From the NCBI RefSeq assembly GCF_006715045.1, contig NZ_VFML01000001.1:992001-1056000 (forward strand): DNA of 64,000 nucleotides, in the 5' to 3' direction. Every line of letters begins with the position of its first letter. Positions within the stretch are counted from its first letter, which is position 1. The DNA is from Amycolatopsis cihanbeyliensis. GTDB lineage: Bacteria; Actinomycetota; Actinomycetes; Mycobacteriales; Pseudonocardiaceae. The position numbers and the translations under genes are program-made. Below are positions 1 to 8,900 of this stretch, piece by piece. The notes beneath the pieces were generated by a model. That model was given only the letters and a program-made list of their open reading frames with translations, did not search any database and was not told the origin of the DNA.

Positions 1-133
1 TTCCCGGTGCCGGTTGCGGCGCGTCGGCCAGCCATGCCGACGCGATCCGGTCGACCTCCCTTTCCTCCGCGCTCCGCTCGCGCTCGGCGGCCCACTGCCG
101 GATCAACGCATCAACTCCGGGATCTCCGGTCAT
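1..133 (-). CDS. Hypothetical protein, N-terminal part (runs off left edge)
   Basis: An open frame starts with ATG at 133 and reads leftward out of the window, giving 44 residues beginning MTGDPGVDALIRQW. It is rich in Arg and Glu (WAAERERSAEERE) and looks soluble and helical. A strong Shine-Dalgarno sequence, GAAGGAGG, lies 7 bases upstream (complement of 141-148), which is the main support for a real start. I recognise no family from the visible part. The upstream stretch to 496 carries short direct repeats that could hold its promoter. Confidence 0.6.
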   Translation of the reverse strand, partial: MTGDPGVDALIRQWAAERERSAEEREVDRIASAWLADAPQPAPG

Positions 134-496
134 CCCCTGCCTCCTTCACAACGCACTGCCGTAGCCGCAGCACGGGTCGAACACTGGGTCTTCGGGTCTT
201 TGACAAGCACTGGTCTCTGACGAGCACTGGTTTTGTCACTGGATGGTGCGGCAATCGGCCGCTCACGCAATGTGAGCACCGTAGAACCGGACCCCGGTAT
301 TCCGCCAGACCCCGAGTGCGATGAATTCGTCGACCAGCATCTCCGACCCCGCATTCCACCCGGATGGTCGAGTCTTATGCCCCGGATCGTGGACTTCTTA
401 ACGGTGTGTAGTCATACCGGCTGTACGCAGCATCATAACCGGCGCCGTTACCGTACCGTTACCGCGCCGGTCAAGTCCCCGGAAGAAAGTCGAAAC
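134..496. other. Intergenic region with short direct repeats
   Basis: No convincing gene in this gap. It contains a 17-bp near-tandem repeat, GACAAGCACTGGTCTCT (202-218) and GACGAGCACTGGTTTTG (219-235), followed by a third TCACTGG. Near 448-470 there is a CCGTTACCGTACCGTTACCG repeat. Both sit upstream of the leftward gene starting at 133 and downstream of the microprotein gene, so a promoter/operator role is possible but unproven. Confidence 0.3.
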
Positions 497-664
497 TCAG
501 GAAAACACGTTCTCCACGAACGTCACAATGGCCTCGGCACCGTCTCGCAACCAGCCGAGCGCGGTACGTACCGCGTCCGCTGACTGATTCGGTTGAGAAA
601 TCAGGAGAAACAATACGAGTGCGACAGCACCGACGATCAGGATCTTCTTAATTCCCGGCGACAT
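497..664 (-). CDS. Small single-pass membrane protein, 55 aa
   Basis: ATG at 664, TGA at 497-499. The product starts MSPGIKKILIVGAVALVLFL: two lysines followed by about 16 hydrophobic residues, a typical N-in membrane anchor or uncleaved signal. A short polar linker (SQPNQSADAV) and an amphipathic tail ending ENVFS follow. The hydrophobicity pattern is clean and the frame is not a shadow of another gene. The ribosome-binding site is weak (GGATGGAG very close to the ATG). Similar microproteins are, in my recollection, common and unstudied in Pseudonocardiaceae. Function unknown. Confidence 0.6.
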   Translation of the reverse strand: MSPGIKKILIVGAVALVLFLLISQPNQSADAVRTALGWLRDGAEAIVTFVENVFS

Positions 665-920
665 GGCTCCATCCGATCAAGTCGTCGGTCCCCGCGTCGG
701 TCACGGAGCCCGGTACCTCCCAGCCAACATGGCCATCATCCCGCAGACCGCGAACACATGGGTACCTGTCACACGGACGGGCAGCCCTGTGCCACCAGCG
801 CTGACTCACCGTATCCGACGAGCCGGTCCCCACTCTAGGAGAACGGCGCCCGAGCCTACCACCGGACACGCCCACGCCAACCCCTCCGCGCGGGCGACCC
901 CGATCGGTCCAGCGTCCATG

Positions 921-1046
921 AACAGCCAACGCGTGCGCGCAGGGAGCAAACACGCGCGCGTGGATGGCCAACACACCCGGCGCGGCGTGTTGGCCACTCA
1001 CGTCACCGTGTTTGCCATTCGCGTAGGCGAGTTGGCCGTGCACGGG
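921..1046. repeat. 21-bp tandem repeat array, copy 1 (GTTKGCC units)
   Basis: Imperfect units of about 21 bp of the form GWGTTKGCC-nnTCRCGTnnnC. The clearest run is GTGTTGGCC (988-996), GTGTTTGCC (1009-1017) and GAGTTGGCC (1029-1037). The left part (925-972) carries the same motif inverted (GCCAAC, GCAAAC, GCCAAC), so the array is partly palindromic. It ends with TGCACGGG directly at the CaiB-type gene stop. A second array, also ending TGCACGGG, is at 58172-58320. Reading through gives a seven-residue periodic peptide, which follows from the 21-bp period and is not evidence of coding. Confidence 0.6.
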
Positions 1047-2189
1047 TTAGTTGATCACGCCCTCGGTGCGCAGGCTCGCCAGTTCGCCGGGGTCCAGTCC
1101 GAGCTCGGCGAGCACCTCGGTGGTGTCCGCCCCCTTCTCGTGCGGCGGCTCCGGGGTGGCCGGCGGCGTGCGGTCGAACTTCGGTCCCGGTGCGGGCTGG
1201 ACCACCCCGCCGACCTCGACGAAGGTGCCGCGTTCCGCGTTGTGCGGATGCTCGGCCGCCTCCCACGGGGACAGCACCGGCGTCAGGCAGGCGTCGGTGC
1301 CCTCCGCCCGCGCGACCAGCTCGTCCCTGGTGTACTTGCCGATCGCCTCGGCGACGATCTCGCGCAGCCGCGGCCACTCGTTCTGGTCCAGGTGGAACGG
1401 CAGGTTCTCGGCCTCCAGGTCGAGCACGGAGACCAGGGCCGCCCAGAAGCGCATCTCGATCGCGCCGACCGCCACGTACTTGCCGTCGGCGGTCTCGTAG
1501 GTGTCGTAGAACGGCGCGCCGCCGTCCAGCATGTTCTCCCCGCGCTCCCCCGGCCAGACCCCGGAGGCCCGCAGGCCGTGCAGGTGCGTGGTCAGCAACG
1601 CCGCCCCGTCCACCATGGAGGCATCCACCACCTGGCCCTGGCCGGAGGACGTGCGCTCGTACAGCGCCGCGAGCACGCCCATCGCGAGGAACAACCCGCC
1701 GCCACCGAAGTCGCCGACCAGGTTCAGCGGCGGCACCGGCCGCTCGCCCGCGCGCCCGACGGGCTCCAGCGCACCGGCGAGGCCGATGTAGTTGATGTCG
1801 TGCCCGGCGCTCGGCGCCAGCGGGCCGTCCTGCCCCCAGCCGGTCATCCGGCCGTACACCACCCGCGGGTTGCGCGCGTGCACCTCGGCGGGCCCCAGGC
1901 CCATCCGCTCGGCCACGCCCGGCCGGAACCCCTCCACCAGCACGTCCGCCTGCTCCACGAGGCGAAGCACCAGCTCGACCCCTTCGGCCGACTTGGTGTT
2001 CACGCCGATGGTCCGGCGGCCACGCATCAGCGGGTCGTACGGGAAGCCCAGCACGTCCTCACCGGGTGTCGCCCGGTCGACGCGGATCACGTCGGCGCCG
2101 AGGTCGGCGAGGATCGTGCAGGCGAACGGCGCGGGTGCCAGCCCGGCGAGCTCGATCACCTTCAGCCCGCGCAGCGGACCAGCCTTCAT
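1047..2189 (-). CDS. CaiB/BaiF family CoA-transferase, alpha-methylacyl-CoA racemase-like
   Basis: A 380-residue class III CoA-transferase-fold protein of the racemase (MCR/AMACR) branch. It has the nucleotide/CoA-binding start GLKVIELAGL, the segment GHDINYIGLAGAL with the catalytic-type His-Asp, and NLVGDFGGGGLFLAMG with a second Asp; these are the usual racemase signatures. Expected role: epimerising 2-methylacyl-CoA or moving CoA in branched-chain or sterol side-chain breakdown. I chose ATG 2189 because AAGGAAG lies 7 bases upstream; an alternative ATG at 2207 would add six residues. It sits 28 bp behind the acyl-CoA dehydrogenase gene, so the two form an operon, presumably controlled by the divergent TetR gene. 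Confidence 0.85.
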   Translation of the reverse strand: MKAGPLRGLKVIELAGLAPAPFACTILADLGADVIRVDRATPGEDVLGFPYDPLMRGRRTIGVNTKSAEGVELVLRLVEQADVLVEGFRPGVAERMGLGPAEVHARNPRVVYGRMTGWGQDGPLAPSAGHDINYIGLAGALEPVGRAGERPVPPLNLVGDFGGGGLFLAMGVLAALYERTSSGQGQVVDASMVDGAALLTTHLHGLRASGVWPGERGENMLDGGAPFYDTYETADGKYVAVGAIEMRFWAALVSVLDLEAENLPFHLDQNEWPRLREIVAEAIGKYTRDELVARAEGTDACLTPVLSPWEAAEHPHNAERGTFVEVGGVVQPAPGPKFDRTPPATPEPPHEKGADTTEVLAELGLDPGELASLRTEGVIN

Positions 2190-2217
2190 GCGGTTCTTCC
2201 TTTCCATCGGCCCCTGC

Positions 2218-3375
2218 TCAGAGCGTGCGGGAGATGATCTCCTTCATGATCTCGCTGGTACCGCCGAAGATCCGGGAGATCCGAATGTCCGCCCAGGCCC
2301 GCGCGATCGGGTACTCGGTCATGTAGCCGTAGCCGCCGAACAGCTGAAGGCAGTCGTCGACCACCTTGTTCACCCGCTCGGTGGTCCACAGCTTGGCCAT
2401 CGCGGCGCCCTGCACGTCGAGCTCACCGCGCAGATGGCGCTCGACGCACTGGTCGAGGAAGGCCCGCGCGACCGCGGCCTCGGTCGCCGCCTCGGCGAGG
2501 GTGAACTTGGTGTTCTGGAAGTTGAACACCGGCCGGCCGAAAGCGGTGCGCTCCTTGGTGTACTCGATAGTCTGGTTGATCGCGGCCTCCATCCCGGCCA
2601 CCGCCGTCACCGCGATCAGCAGGCGCTCCTGAGGCAACTGCTGCATCAGCTGGATGAAGCCCTGCCCCTCCGCCTCGCCGAGCAGGTTGGCAACGGGGAC
2701 ACGCACATCGTCGAAGAACAGCTCGGCGGTGTCCTGCCCCTTGAGCCCCACCTTGTCCAGCACCCTTCCGCGGCGGAAGCCCTCGGCCGCCGTCTCCACG
2801 ACCAGCAGGGAGACGCCCTGCGCGCCCGCGTCCGGGTCCGGATCGGTCTTCACCGCGACCACCACCAGGTCGGCGTGCGCGCCGTTGGTGATGAAGGTCT
2901 TCGCCCCGTTGATCACGTACTCGTCGCCGTCACGGACCGCGCGGGTCTTGATGCCCTGCAGGTCGGAGCCGGTACCCGGCTCGGTCATCGCGATCGCGCC
3001 GACGAACTCCCCGCTGGCCAGCTTGGGCAGCCACTCGCGCTTCTTCTCCTCGCCGGCGTAGGCGAGCAGGTAGTGCGCCACGATCCCGTTGTGCACCGAG
3101 ACGCCCCAGGCCCCGTCCCCCGCGCGGGCCTGCTCCTCGTAGAGCACGGTCTCGTGCGCGAAGGTCCCGCCGCCCCCGCCGTACTCCTCGGGGACGGACA
3201 GCGCCAGCAGGCCGACCTCGCCCGCCTTCGTCCACAGCTCGCGGTCGACCATCTTGGCCTCGATCCAGCGCTCCTGGTTCGGGGTCAGCTCCTTCTGGCA
3301 GAAGGTGCGGGCGAGATCGCGAAAGTCCTCCAGGTCGTCGGTACTCCACGAACTCCGCTGGATCTGCAGTGCCAC
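2218..3375 (-). CDS. Acyl-CoA dehydrogenase, long-chain (ACADL)-like
   Basis: 385 residues; FAD-dependent alpha,beta-dehydrogenation of acyl-CoA. Family marks: PEEYGGGGG, the substrate/FAD loop AIAMTEPGTGSDLQG, ERTAFGRPV, QLFGGYGYMTEYPI and IFGGTSEIMKEII. The position that is catalytic Glu in medium-chain enzymes is Gly here (IFGGTSE), whereas Glu occurs in LPQERLLIA, the site used by human long-chain and isovaleryl enzymes. A rich GTG start at 3375 is chosen because AGGAGG lies 7 bases upstream and the length then matches the family; the longer frame adds an unrelated arginine-rich leader. First gene of the operon with the racemase-like gene, divergent from TetR. Confidence 0.88.
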   Translation of the reverse strand: MALQIQRSSWSTDDLEDFRDLARTFCQKELTPNQERWIEAKMVDRELWTKAGEVGLLALSVPEEYGGGGGTFAHETVLYEEQARAGDGAWGVSVHNGIVAHYLLAYAGEEKKREWLPKLASGEFVGAIAMTEPGTGSDLQGIKTRAVRDGDEYVINGAKTFITNGAHADLVVVAVKTDPDPDAGAQGVSLLVVETAAEGFRRGRVLDKVGLKGQDTAELFFDDVRVPVANLLGEAEGQGFIQLMQQLPQERLLIAVTAVAGMEAAINQTIEYTKERTAFGRPVFNFQNTKFTLAEAATEAAVARAFLDQCVERHLRGELDVQGAAMAKLWTTERVNKVVDDCLQLFGGYGYMTEYPIARAWADIRISRIFGGTSEIMKEIISRTL

Positions 3376-3508
3376 GACGGGCCTCCTGACGTGCGAGAGC
3401 TGGAAAACATTCCATGCAGGATGTAAGTTCTGTTGAGAATGTACATGCCGACCAGACTGAAGGTAAAGACCGACAGCGGCCGACAATGGCCGACACCGGG
3501 AGGAACCC
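3376..3508. promoter_or_regulatory. Divergent promoter/operator region of the TetR and acyl-CoA dehydrogenase genes
   Basis: The 133-bp gap between two divergent starts holds an imperfect palindrome ACATTCCATGCAGGATGT (about 3405-3422) and a perfect 8-mer ATGTACAT (about 3438-3445). TetR-family regulators usually bind such sites next to their own gene and the genes they control. No clear -35/-10 pair could be assigned. Confidence 0.35.
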
Positions 3509-4117
3509 GTGGCAGCGCAGCACAACCGGCACCGCACCCAGGCCGAGCGGCGGGAGCAGACGCGGACGGCCCTGCTCGACGCCACCGTCGACTGCCTCGT
3601 CGAGGTCGGCTACGCGCGCACCTCGGTACAGGAGATCTGCGCCCGCGCCGGGGTGTCCAAGGGCGCGGTCCAGCACCACTTCTCGGCCAAGGCCGAGCTC
3701 ATGGCGGCGGCCGTCGAGCACCTGACCGAGAAGCTCAAGGCGCAGCGCCTCGCGGCGATGGCGGAGCTGCCGGCCGGCACCGCGCGGGTGCCCGCCGCGA
3801 TCGACCTGCTCTGGGAAGCCTACTCGGGAACGCTGTCCACGGCGGTGACCGAGCTGTGGGTCGCGGCGCGCACGGATCCGGAGTTGCGCGCCGCCATTCG
3901 CCCGGTGGACCGGGCGCTGGGCCGGTCGGTGCTGGAGAACATCGCCGCGGTGGCGGACAACGTGCCGCGAGACCGGGTGGAGACCCTGTTCTGGCTCACC
4001 GTCAACCTCACCCGCGGGCTCGCGCTGGACGCCGAGCTGGGCGGCGACCCCACCCGGCGCAAGCAGCTGCTGGAGGAGTGGAAGCGCATCGCCGTCGAGC
4101 TCTACGCGGGCGACTGA
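3509..4117 (+). CDS. TetR/AcrR family transcriptional regulator
   Basis: 202 residues. The N-terminal DNA-binding domain (about residues 12-60) shows the family pattern: TSVQEICARAGVSKGAVQHH is the helix-turn-helix, followed by FSAKAELMAAAV. The C-terminal ligand domain is all-helical and typical in length. GTG start at 3509 with GGGAGGAA just upstream. It is divergent from the acyl-CoA dehydrogenase/racemase pair, so it probably represses them in response to an acyl-CoA; this is inference from position. A strong hairpin follows the stop. Confidence 0.9.
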   Translation: MAAQHNRHRTQAERREQTRTALLDATVDCLVEVGYARTSVQEICARAGVSKGAVQHHFSAKAELMAAAVEHLTEKLKAQRLAAMAELPAGTARVPAAIDLLWEAYSGTLSTAVTELWVAARTDPELRAAIRPVDRALGRSVLENIAAVADNVPRDRVETLFWLTVNLTRGLALDAELGGDPTRRKQLLEEWKRIAVELYAGD

Positions 4118-4125
4118 CGTGCGGG

Positions 4126-4166
4126 AGTGCGGCCCGGCCCGGCCCTCGCTCGGGCCGGCCCGCACT
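4126..4166 (+). terminator. Rho-independent-type hairpin after the TetR gene
   Basis: A 16-bp inverted repeat, AGTGCGGCCCGGCCCG (4126-4141) and CGGGCCGGCCCGCACT (4151-4166), with one mismatch and a 9-base loop, lies just after the TetR stop. It has no U-run, as is common in actinobacteria. Confidence 0.65.
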
Positions 4167-4233
4167 ACCCCAAGATGAGGCCCTTTACCCCCGCACCGTG
4201 ACGTTTACTTCCGCTAACAACTTTTGAGGGGCG

Positions 4234-4266
4234 TACCGGCGGTATGGTGTACTGGTCGGTAACCAG
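4234..4266 (+). promoter_or_regulatory. Candidate promoter and operator of the semialdehyde dehydrogenase gene
   Basis: A palindrome TACCGGCGGTA (4234-4244) overlaps a -10-like TATGGT (4243-4248), and a second perfect inverted repeat CTGGT-n5-ACCAG (4252-4266) lies where transcription would begin. The gene starts 25 bp later behind GGAGGT. The layout is that of a repressor blocking the promoter; the regulator is unknown. Confidence 0.4.
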
Positions 4267-4290
4267 AGTCGGCGCCGCACGGAGGTAGCG

Positions 4291-5898
4291 ATGACCAGCA
4301 CGACCTCGCAAGCCCTTGGCAAGGACGTGCCGAGCACGATCGGCGGCGTCGCGGGCGCCCCGCCGTCGGCACGGGCCGCCGACCTGGTGGCGCGGGCGAG
4401 TGGCGGTAAGGACTCGGCCCCGGTGGACATGCACGCACCGTTCACCGGGCTGCTCACCGCCACGCTGCCGCAGGCGACCGACGCCGACGCCCGATCCGCC
4501 TTCGCCGGCGCCCGTACCGCGCAGCGGGCCTGGGCACAGCGCCCCGCGCGGGAACGCGAGCGGTTCCTCATCCGGCTGCACGACCTCGTGCTGGACCGCC
4601 AGCGGGAGGCGCTGGACCTGGTGCAGATCGAGGCGGGCAAGGCCCGGCTGGACGCGTTCGACGAGATCAGCGCGACCGCGCTGGTCGCGGCCTACTACGG
4701 CAAGCACAGCGCGAAGATCCTCGCGCCGCGGCGGGCGCCCGGGGTGATCCCGCTGATGACCAAGGCGGGCGAGCTCCGGCATCCCAAGGGCGTGGTCGGG
4801 GTGATCTCGCCGTGGAACTATCCCCTCGCGCTGACCGCCATGGACGTGCTGCCCGCGCTGGCGGCAGGCAACGCCGTGGTGCAGAAGCCGGACAACCAGA
4901 CCGCGTTGTCCGCGCTGTGGCTGCAGGAGCTGGCCGAGGAGGCCGGGCTGCCGCCAGGGGTGTGGCAGATCCTGCTGGGCAGGGGCTCGCGCATCGGCGA
5001 CGCGCTGGTCGAGGAGTCGGACTACCTCTGCTTCACCGGCTCCACCCCGACCGGCAAGGCGCTGGCGAGCCAGGTGGCGAACCGGCTGACCGGCTACTCG
5101 CTCGAGCTCGGCGGCAAGAACCCGATGGTGGTGCTGCCGGACGCCGATGTGGGCAAGGCCGCGGCGGGCGCGGTCACCGCCTGCTTCTCCTCCGCGGGGC
5201 AGCTGTGTGTCTCGGTGGAACGGATCTACGTGCACGAGAGCATCCGGGAGGCCTTCACCGAGGCTTTCGTGGCGAAGACCAACGCGCTCCGGCTCGGCGG
5301 CGCGCTGGACTACGGCGCCGGAATGGGCTCGCTGACCTCGGCCGAGCAGCTCGAGAACGTGTCCGCGCACGTGCGGGACGCGCGCGAGCACGGCGCCACC
5401 GTGCTCACCGGTGGCCGGGCGCGACCCGAGCTCGGGCCGCTGTTCCACGAGCCCACCGTGCTCACCGACGTGCCCCGGCAGGCCAGGGTGTTCACCGAGG
5501 AGACCTTCGGGCCGGTGGTGTCGATCTACGGCTACACCGAGGTGGACGACGCGGTCGCGCGCGCGAACGACACCGAGTACGGGCTGAACGCCAGCGTCTG
5601 GTCCCGGGACACCGACACCGCCTGGCGGGTCGCCTCCCGGCTGAAGGCGGGCACGGTGAACATCAACGAGGGCTACGCGGCCACCTTCGGCACCGTCGGG
5701 GTCCCGATGGGCGGGATGAAGGACTCCGGCGTCGGGCGCCGCAACGGGGCCGAGGGGTTGCTGCGGTACACCGAGGCGCAGTCCATCGCCGCCCAGGGTG
5801 CCCTCAAGCTGCGGCCGTTCCGCGGGATGCCGCCGAAGCTGTGGGCCAAGGCGATGACCGCCAGCATGCGGGCACTGCGCAGGCTGCCCGGCCGCTGA
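4291..5898 (+). CDS. gabD2: NAD(P)-dependent succinate-semialdehyde dehydrogenase, GabD2 type
   Basis: 535-residue aldehyde dehydrogenase oxidising succinate semialdehyde to succinate, feeding the TCA cycle from GABA or the 2-oxoglutarate bypass. Visible active-site elements: Asn in SPWNYP, Glu in LELGGKNP, catalytic Cys in SAGQLCVS, and ETFGPVVS near the C-terminal half. Length and the extended N-terminus fit mycobacterial GabD2 (Rv1731-like). ATG 4291 follows GGAGGTAGCG. It is monocistronic: a terminator-like hairpin lies upstream and an opposing gene begins 8 bp downstream. Substrate preference is inferred from resemblance. Confidence 0.85.
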   Translation: MTSTTSQALGKDVPSTIGGVAGAPPSARAADLVARASGGKDSAPVDMHAPFTGLLTATLPQATDADARSAFAGARTAQRAWAQRPARERERFLIRLHDLVLDRQREALDLVQIEAGKARLDAFDEISATALVAAYYGKHSAKILAPRRAPGVIPLMTKAGELRHPKGVVGVISPWNYPLALTAMDVLPALAAGNAVVQKPDNQTALSALWLQELAEEAGLPPGVWQILLGRGSRIGDALVEESDYLCFTGSTPTGKALASQVANRLTGYSLELGGKNPMVVLPDADVGKAAAGAVTACFSSAGQLCVSVERIYVHESIREAFTEAFVAKTNALRLGGALDYGAGMGSLTSAEQLENVSAHVRDAREHGATVLTGGRARPELGPLFHEPTVLTDVPRQARVFTEETFGPVVSIYGYTEVDDAVARANDTEYGLNASVWSRDTDTAWRVASRLKAGTVNINEGYAATFGTVGVPMGGMKDSGVGRRNGAEGLLRYTEAQSIAAQGALKLRPFRGMPPKLWAKAMTASMRALRRLPGR

Positions 5899-5905
5899 GC
5901 ACGAA

Positions 5906-8900
5906 TCACGCCCTGGTGAGCAGGCCACGGTCGTAGGCGATCGCCACCGCCTCCGCGCGCCTGCTCGCCCCCAGCTTCGCCATCGCGCGAGAGAGGTGCA
6001 CGCTGACCGTCTTCTCGCTGATGTACAGCTCCGCCCCGACCTGCCGGTTGGTGCGGCCGAGCGCCACCTGCTGCAGGACCGCCTGCTCACGCTCGGTCAG
6101 CGGGCTGAGCGCATCCCGCGCGGGCGCCGCGCCGGGCAGCTCGATCCGCGCCCTGGCGGCCACCTCGCGCACGGCGTCCCGCAGCGGCTGCGCGCCCAGC
6201 TTCTCGGCCACGGCATGCGCCTCGCACAACTCCCCCGCCGCCGCCTCGACATCCGGTTCGTCACCGGTGGCCAGCAACGCCTCGGCGTGGTGCCTGCGTG
6301 CGATCGCCTGCTCGTACACCGCGCCGTAGTCGAAGGCACGCACTGCCTCGGCCCAGCGGGTGGCATCGGCGGGGCCGCGCAGCCCGGACGCCGCCGCCTC
6401 CACCCTGGCCAGCCAGGCACGGCCCTCATGGCCGAGGGTGCCGGACCGGGGCCGCCCGTGCTCGGCGCACATCCGCGCGTGCTCGACCATGGCCTCGCCC
6501 TCGGCGACGGCCGTGGCCGCGGCCTCCTCCTCGCCTCGCAGCCGGGCGCTCGCCGCCAGCGCGGCCGCGGCGGAGGTGCCCAGCGCGGCCAGCCGGAGCC
6601 CACCGAGCTGGTAGCTCTCGAACTCCTCCAGCCAACCGATGGATTCCTGGGCGTGCCGAATCGCCCCGGCGTGGTCGCCCTGCCAGTAGGCCAGCTCGAT
6701 CGCGGCGGCACCGCCGGCGAGCGGGATGTCGATATCCGAGCGCCAGCTCGGGTGCAACTCCTCCAGCAGGCGCTCCGCCTCGGCGAACCGCCCCCTGGCG
6801 ACGACGATATGCGCCCATACCGCGGCCAGCCGCGCCGTCACCACATGCGAGACGCCTCGCCGGGACCGGCCGGTGACGTCCTCGCTCGGCCAGTCGCCGC
6901 TGACGTAGCGCAGCAACAGGTGCCGGGCCCGCAGCTCGAGGCCGAAGAAGCTCCAGGTCAGTCCGGATTCCTCGGCCCGCTCGATACCACGCCGGTACAG
7001 CTCCACGGCCGGGCCGATCTCGGCCTGGTCGTGGTGACTCAGTGCGAGGAAGTAGAGCGCGCGCAGCTCGACGTTCAACGCACCGGCCTCCCTGGCCTTG
7101 CGCTGCGCCTCGCGCAGCCGCTCCCGAGCCTCGGCCGCGTTGCCCGCGGCATCGGCAAGCGTGCCGATGGTCACCAACGCGGAGGCCTCCGCGCCGGCCG
7201 CGCCCGCGGTGCGCGCGTGCACCACCGCCGTCCGCGCGCTCCACAGCGCGTCCTCCGCGCGATCCAACCCGCGCATGATCTGCGCCCTGGTGGCCAGCAC
7301 CCAGGCCCGTGTCGCATCCGACTCGGCGTCGGTGAGCAGGTCCCAAGCCCTGCCGATCGCGTCCGGGGACTCGTCGAAGGTGCTCTCGAGGGACGTCAGC
7401 GCCTCGGCCAGCCTGCGCCAGCTCCGGACCGCCCGATCCACACCGGTGCTGTCGTCGATCGCCTGCACCGCCGAACGCGCGTAGGCGATCGCCCGCTCCG
7501 GCTCGCCCGAGGTGCCGGCGAAGTAGGAGGCGTGGTGCAGCAGTTGCAGCTCGTCCACCCCGGCGGGTCGCTGCTCGGCCGGAACGGCGTCCCAGATCCG
7601 CAACGCCTGCTCGGTATGCCGCAACGCCGCGCCGGGCGCGCCGAGTTCCTCGGCCTCGTCCGCGGCACGCTTCGAGGCGGCCAGCGCGGTGGGCAGGTCG
7701 TTGCACTGCAGGCTGTGGTAGGCGAGCCGGGCGTCCCTGCCCCTTCTGCCGCCCTCCGGTTGGGCGAGTAACCGCGCCGCGTACACCCCGTGCATCCGCG
7801 AGCGCTCCCCCGGCAGCAGGTCCCCGTACACCGCCTCGCGTTGTAGTGCGTGCCGGAAGGCGTAGAACCCGTTGTCCACGACCAGCACGTGGTGCTGCAC
7901 GGCCTCGCGCACGGCCTCGTCCAGCTCCAGCTCGCCGAGCCCGGCCACCTCGGTGAGTACGGCGTGGGAGACCGAACCGTTGGCCGCCGAGGCCACCCGC
8001 AGCACCCGCCGGGTGTCCTGGGACAGCCGCTCGAGCCGGGCGAGCAGCACCTCGGCCAGCCCGGACGGCAGGTCGTCGTGGGAGGACCCGGAGGCCAGCA
8101 GTTCCTCGGCGAAGAAGGGGTTGCCCTCGGAGCGACGCACCACGGTGGCCACCAGCTCCGGGTCGGCCGGGCCCTCGACCAGCGCCTCGACCAGGGCACG
8201 CGCGTCCTCCTCGGCCAGTGGCGGCAGGTCGATCCGCTGCACCCCGGCCAGCCGGACCAGCTCGGCCAGCACCGCCCGCAGCGGGTGCCTGCGGTGCACC
8301 TCGTCCCCCCGGTAGCTGGCCAGCACCAGCAGTTTCTGCGTGCGCAGCCGGGACAGCAGGAAGGACAGCAGGTTGCGGCTGGAGCCGTCCGCCCAGTGCA
8401 GGTCCTCCAGCAGCAACACCACCGGCTTGTGCTCGGCGATCTCGGTCAGCACGCCGAGCACGGCGTCGAAGAGCTGGAGCTGGCCGAGGTCCTGCTCGGT
8501 ACGCACCCGGCGCAGGTTCTCCTGGTCGGCCGCGGACACCGGCTGGTGGTCGGTGGCCGCCTGCGCACCCGGCGGCAGACCGTCGACCTGCGGCAGCAGC
8601 CTCCCGAGTGCCGGGCGGGCACGCACCGCGTCGGCCACCGCCCGCTCGGTGGCGCCGGCCAGCGGGGTGAGTGCCTCGGCGAACGGCAGGTACGGCAACC
8701 CGCCCTCGCGGACGTCGAGGCAACGCCCGGTCAGTACGAGCGCACCCTGGCCCGCGGCGTACGAGCCGAGCTCGGTCAGCACCCGCGTCTTGCCGACGCC
8801 GGCGTCACCGGCGAGCAGCACGGCGGCCGCCTCGCCGCGCCGGGAGCGCGCGAAAGCGGCGCGCAGCTGCCGCATCTCGCCGGTGCGGGCCACGAGCGGT

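Noticed and set aside
174..191. Second SOS box (TCGAAC near 175)
   Set aside because: The right half after four bases is GGTCTT, which does not match GTTCGA.
663..2237. 524-residue plus-strand frame opposite the CaiB-type gene
   Set aside because: Low-complexity His/Gly/Arg-rich translation, no domain and no ribosome-binding site; it is the antisense shadow of a clear enzyme gene.
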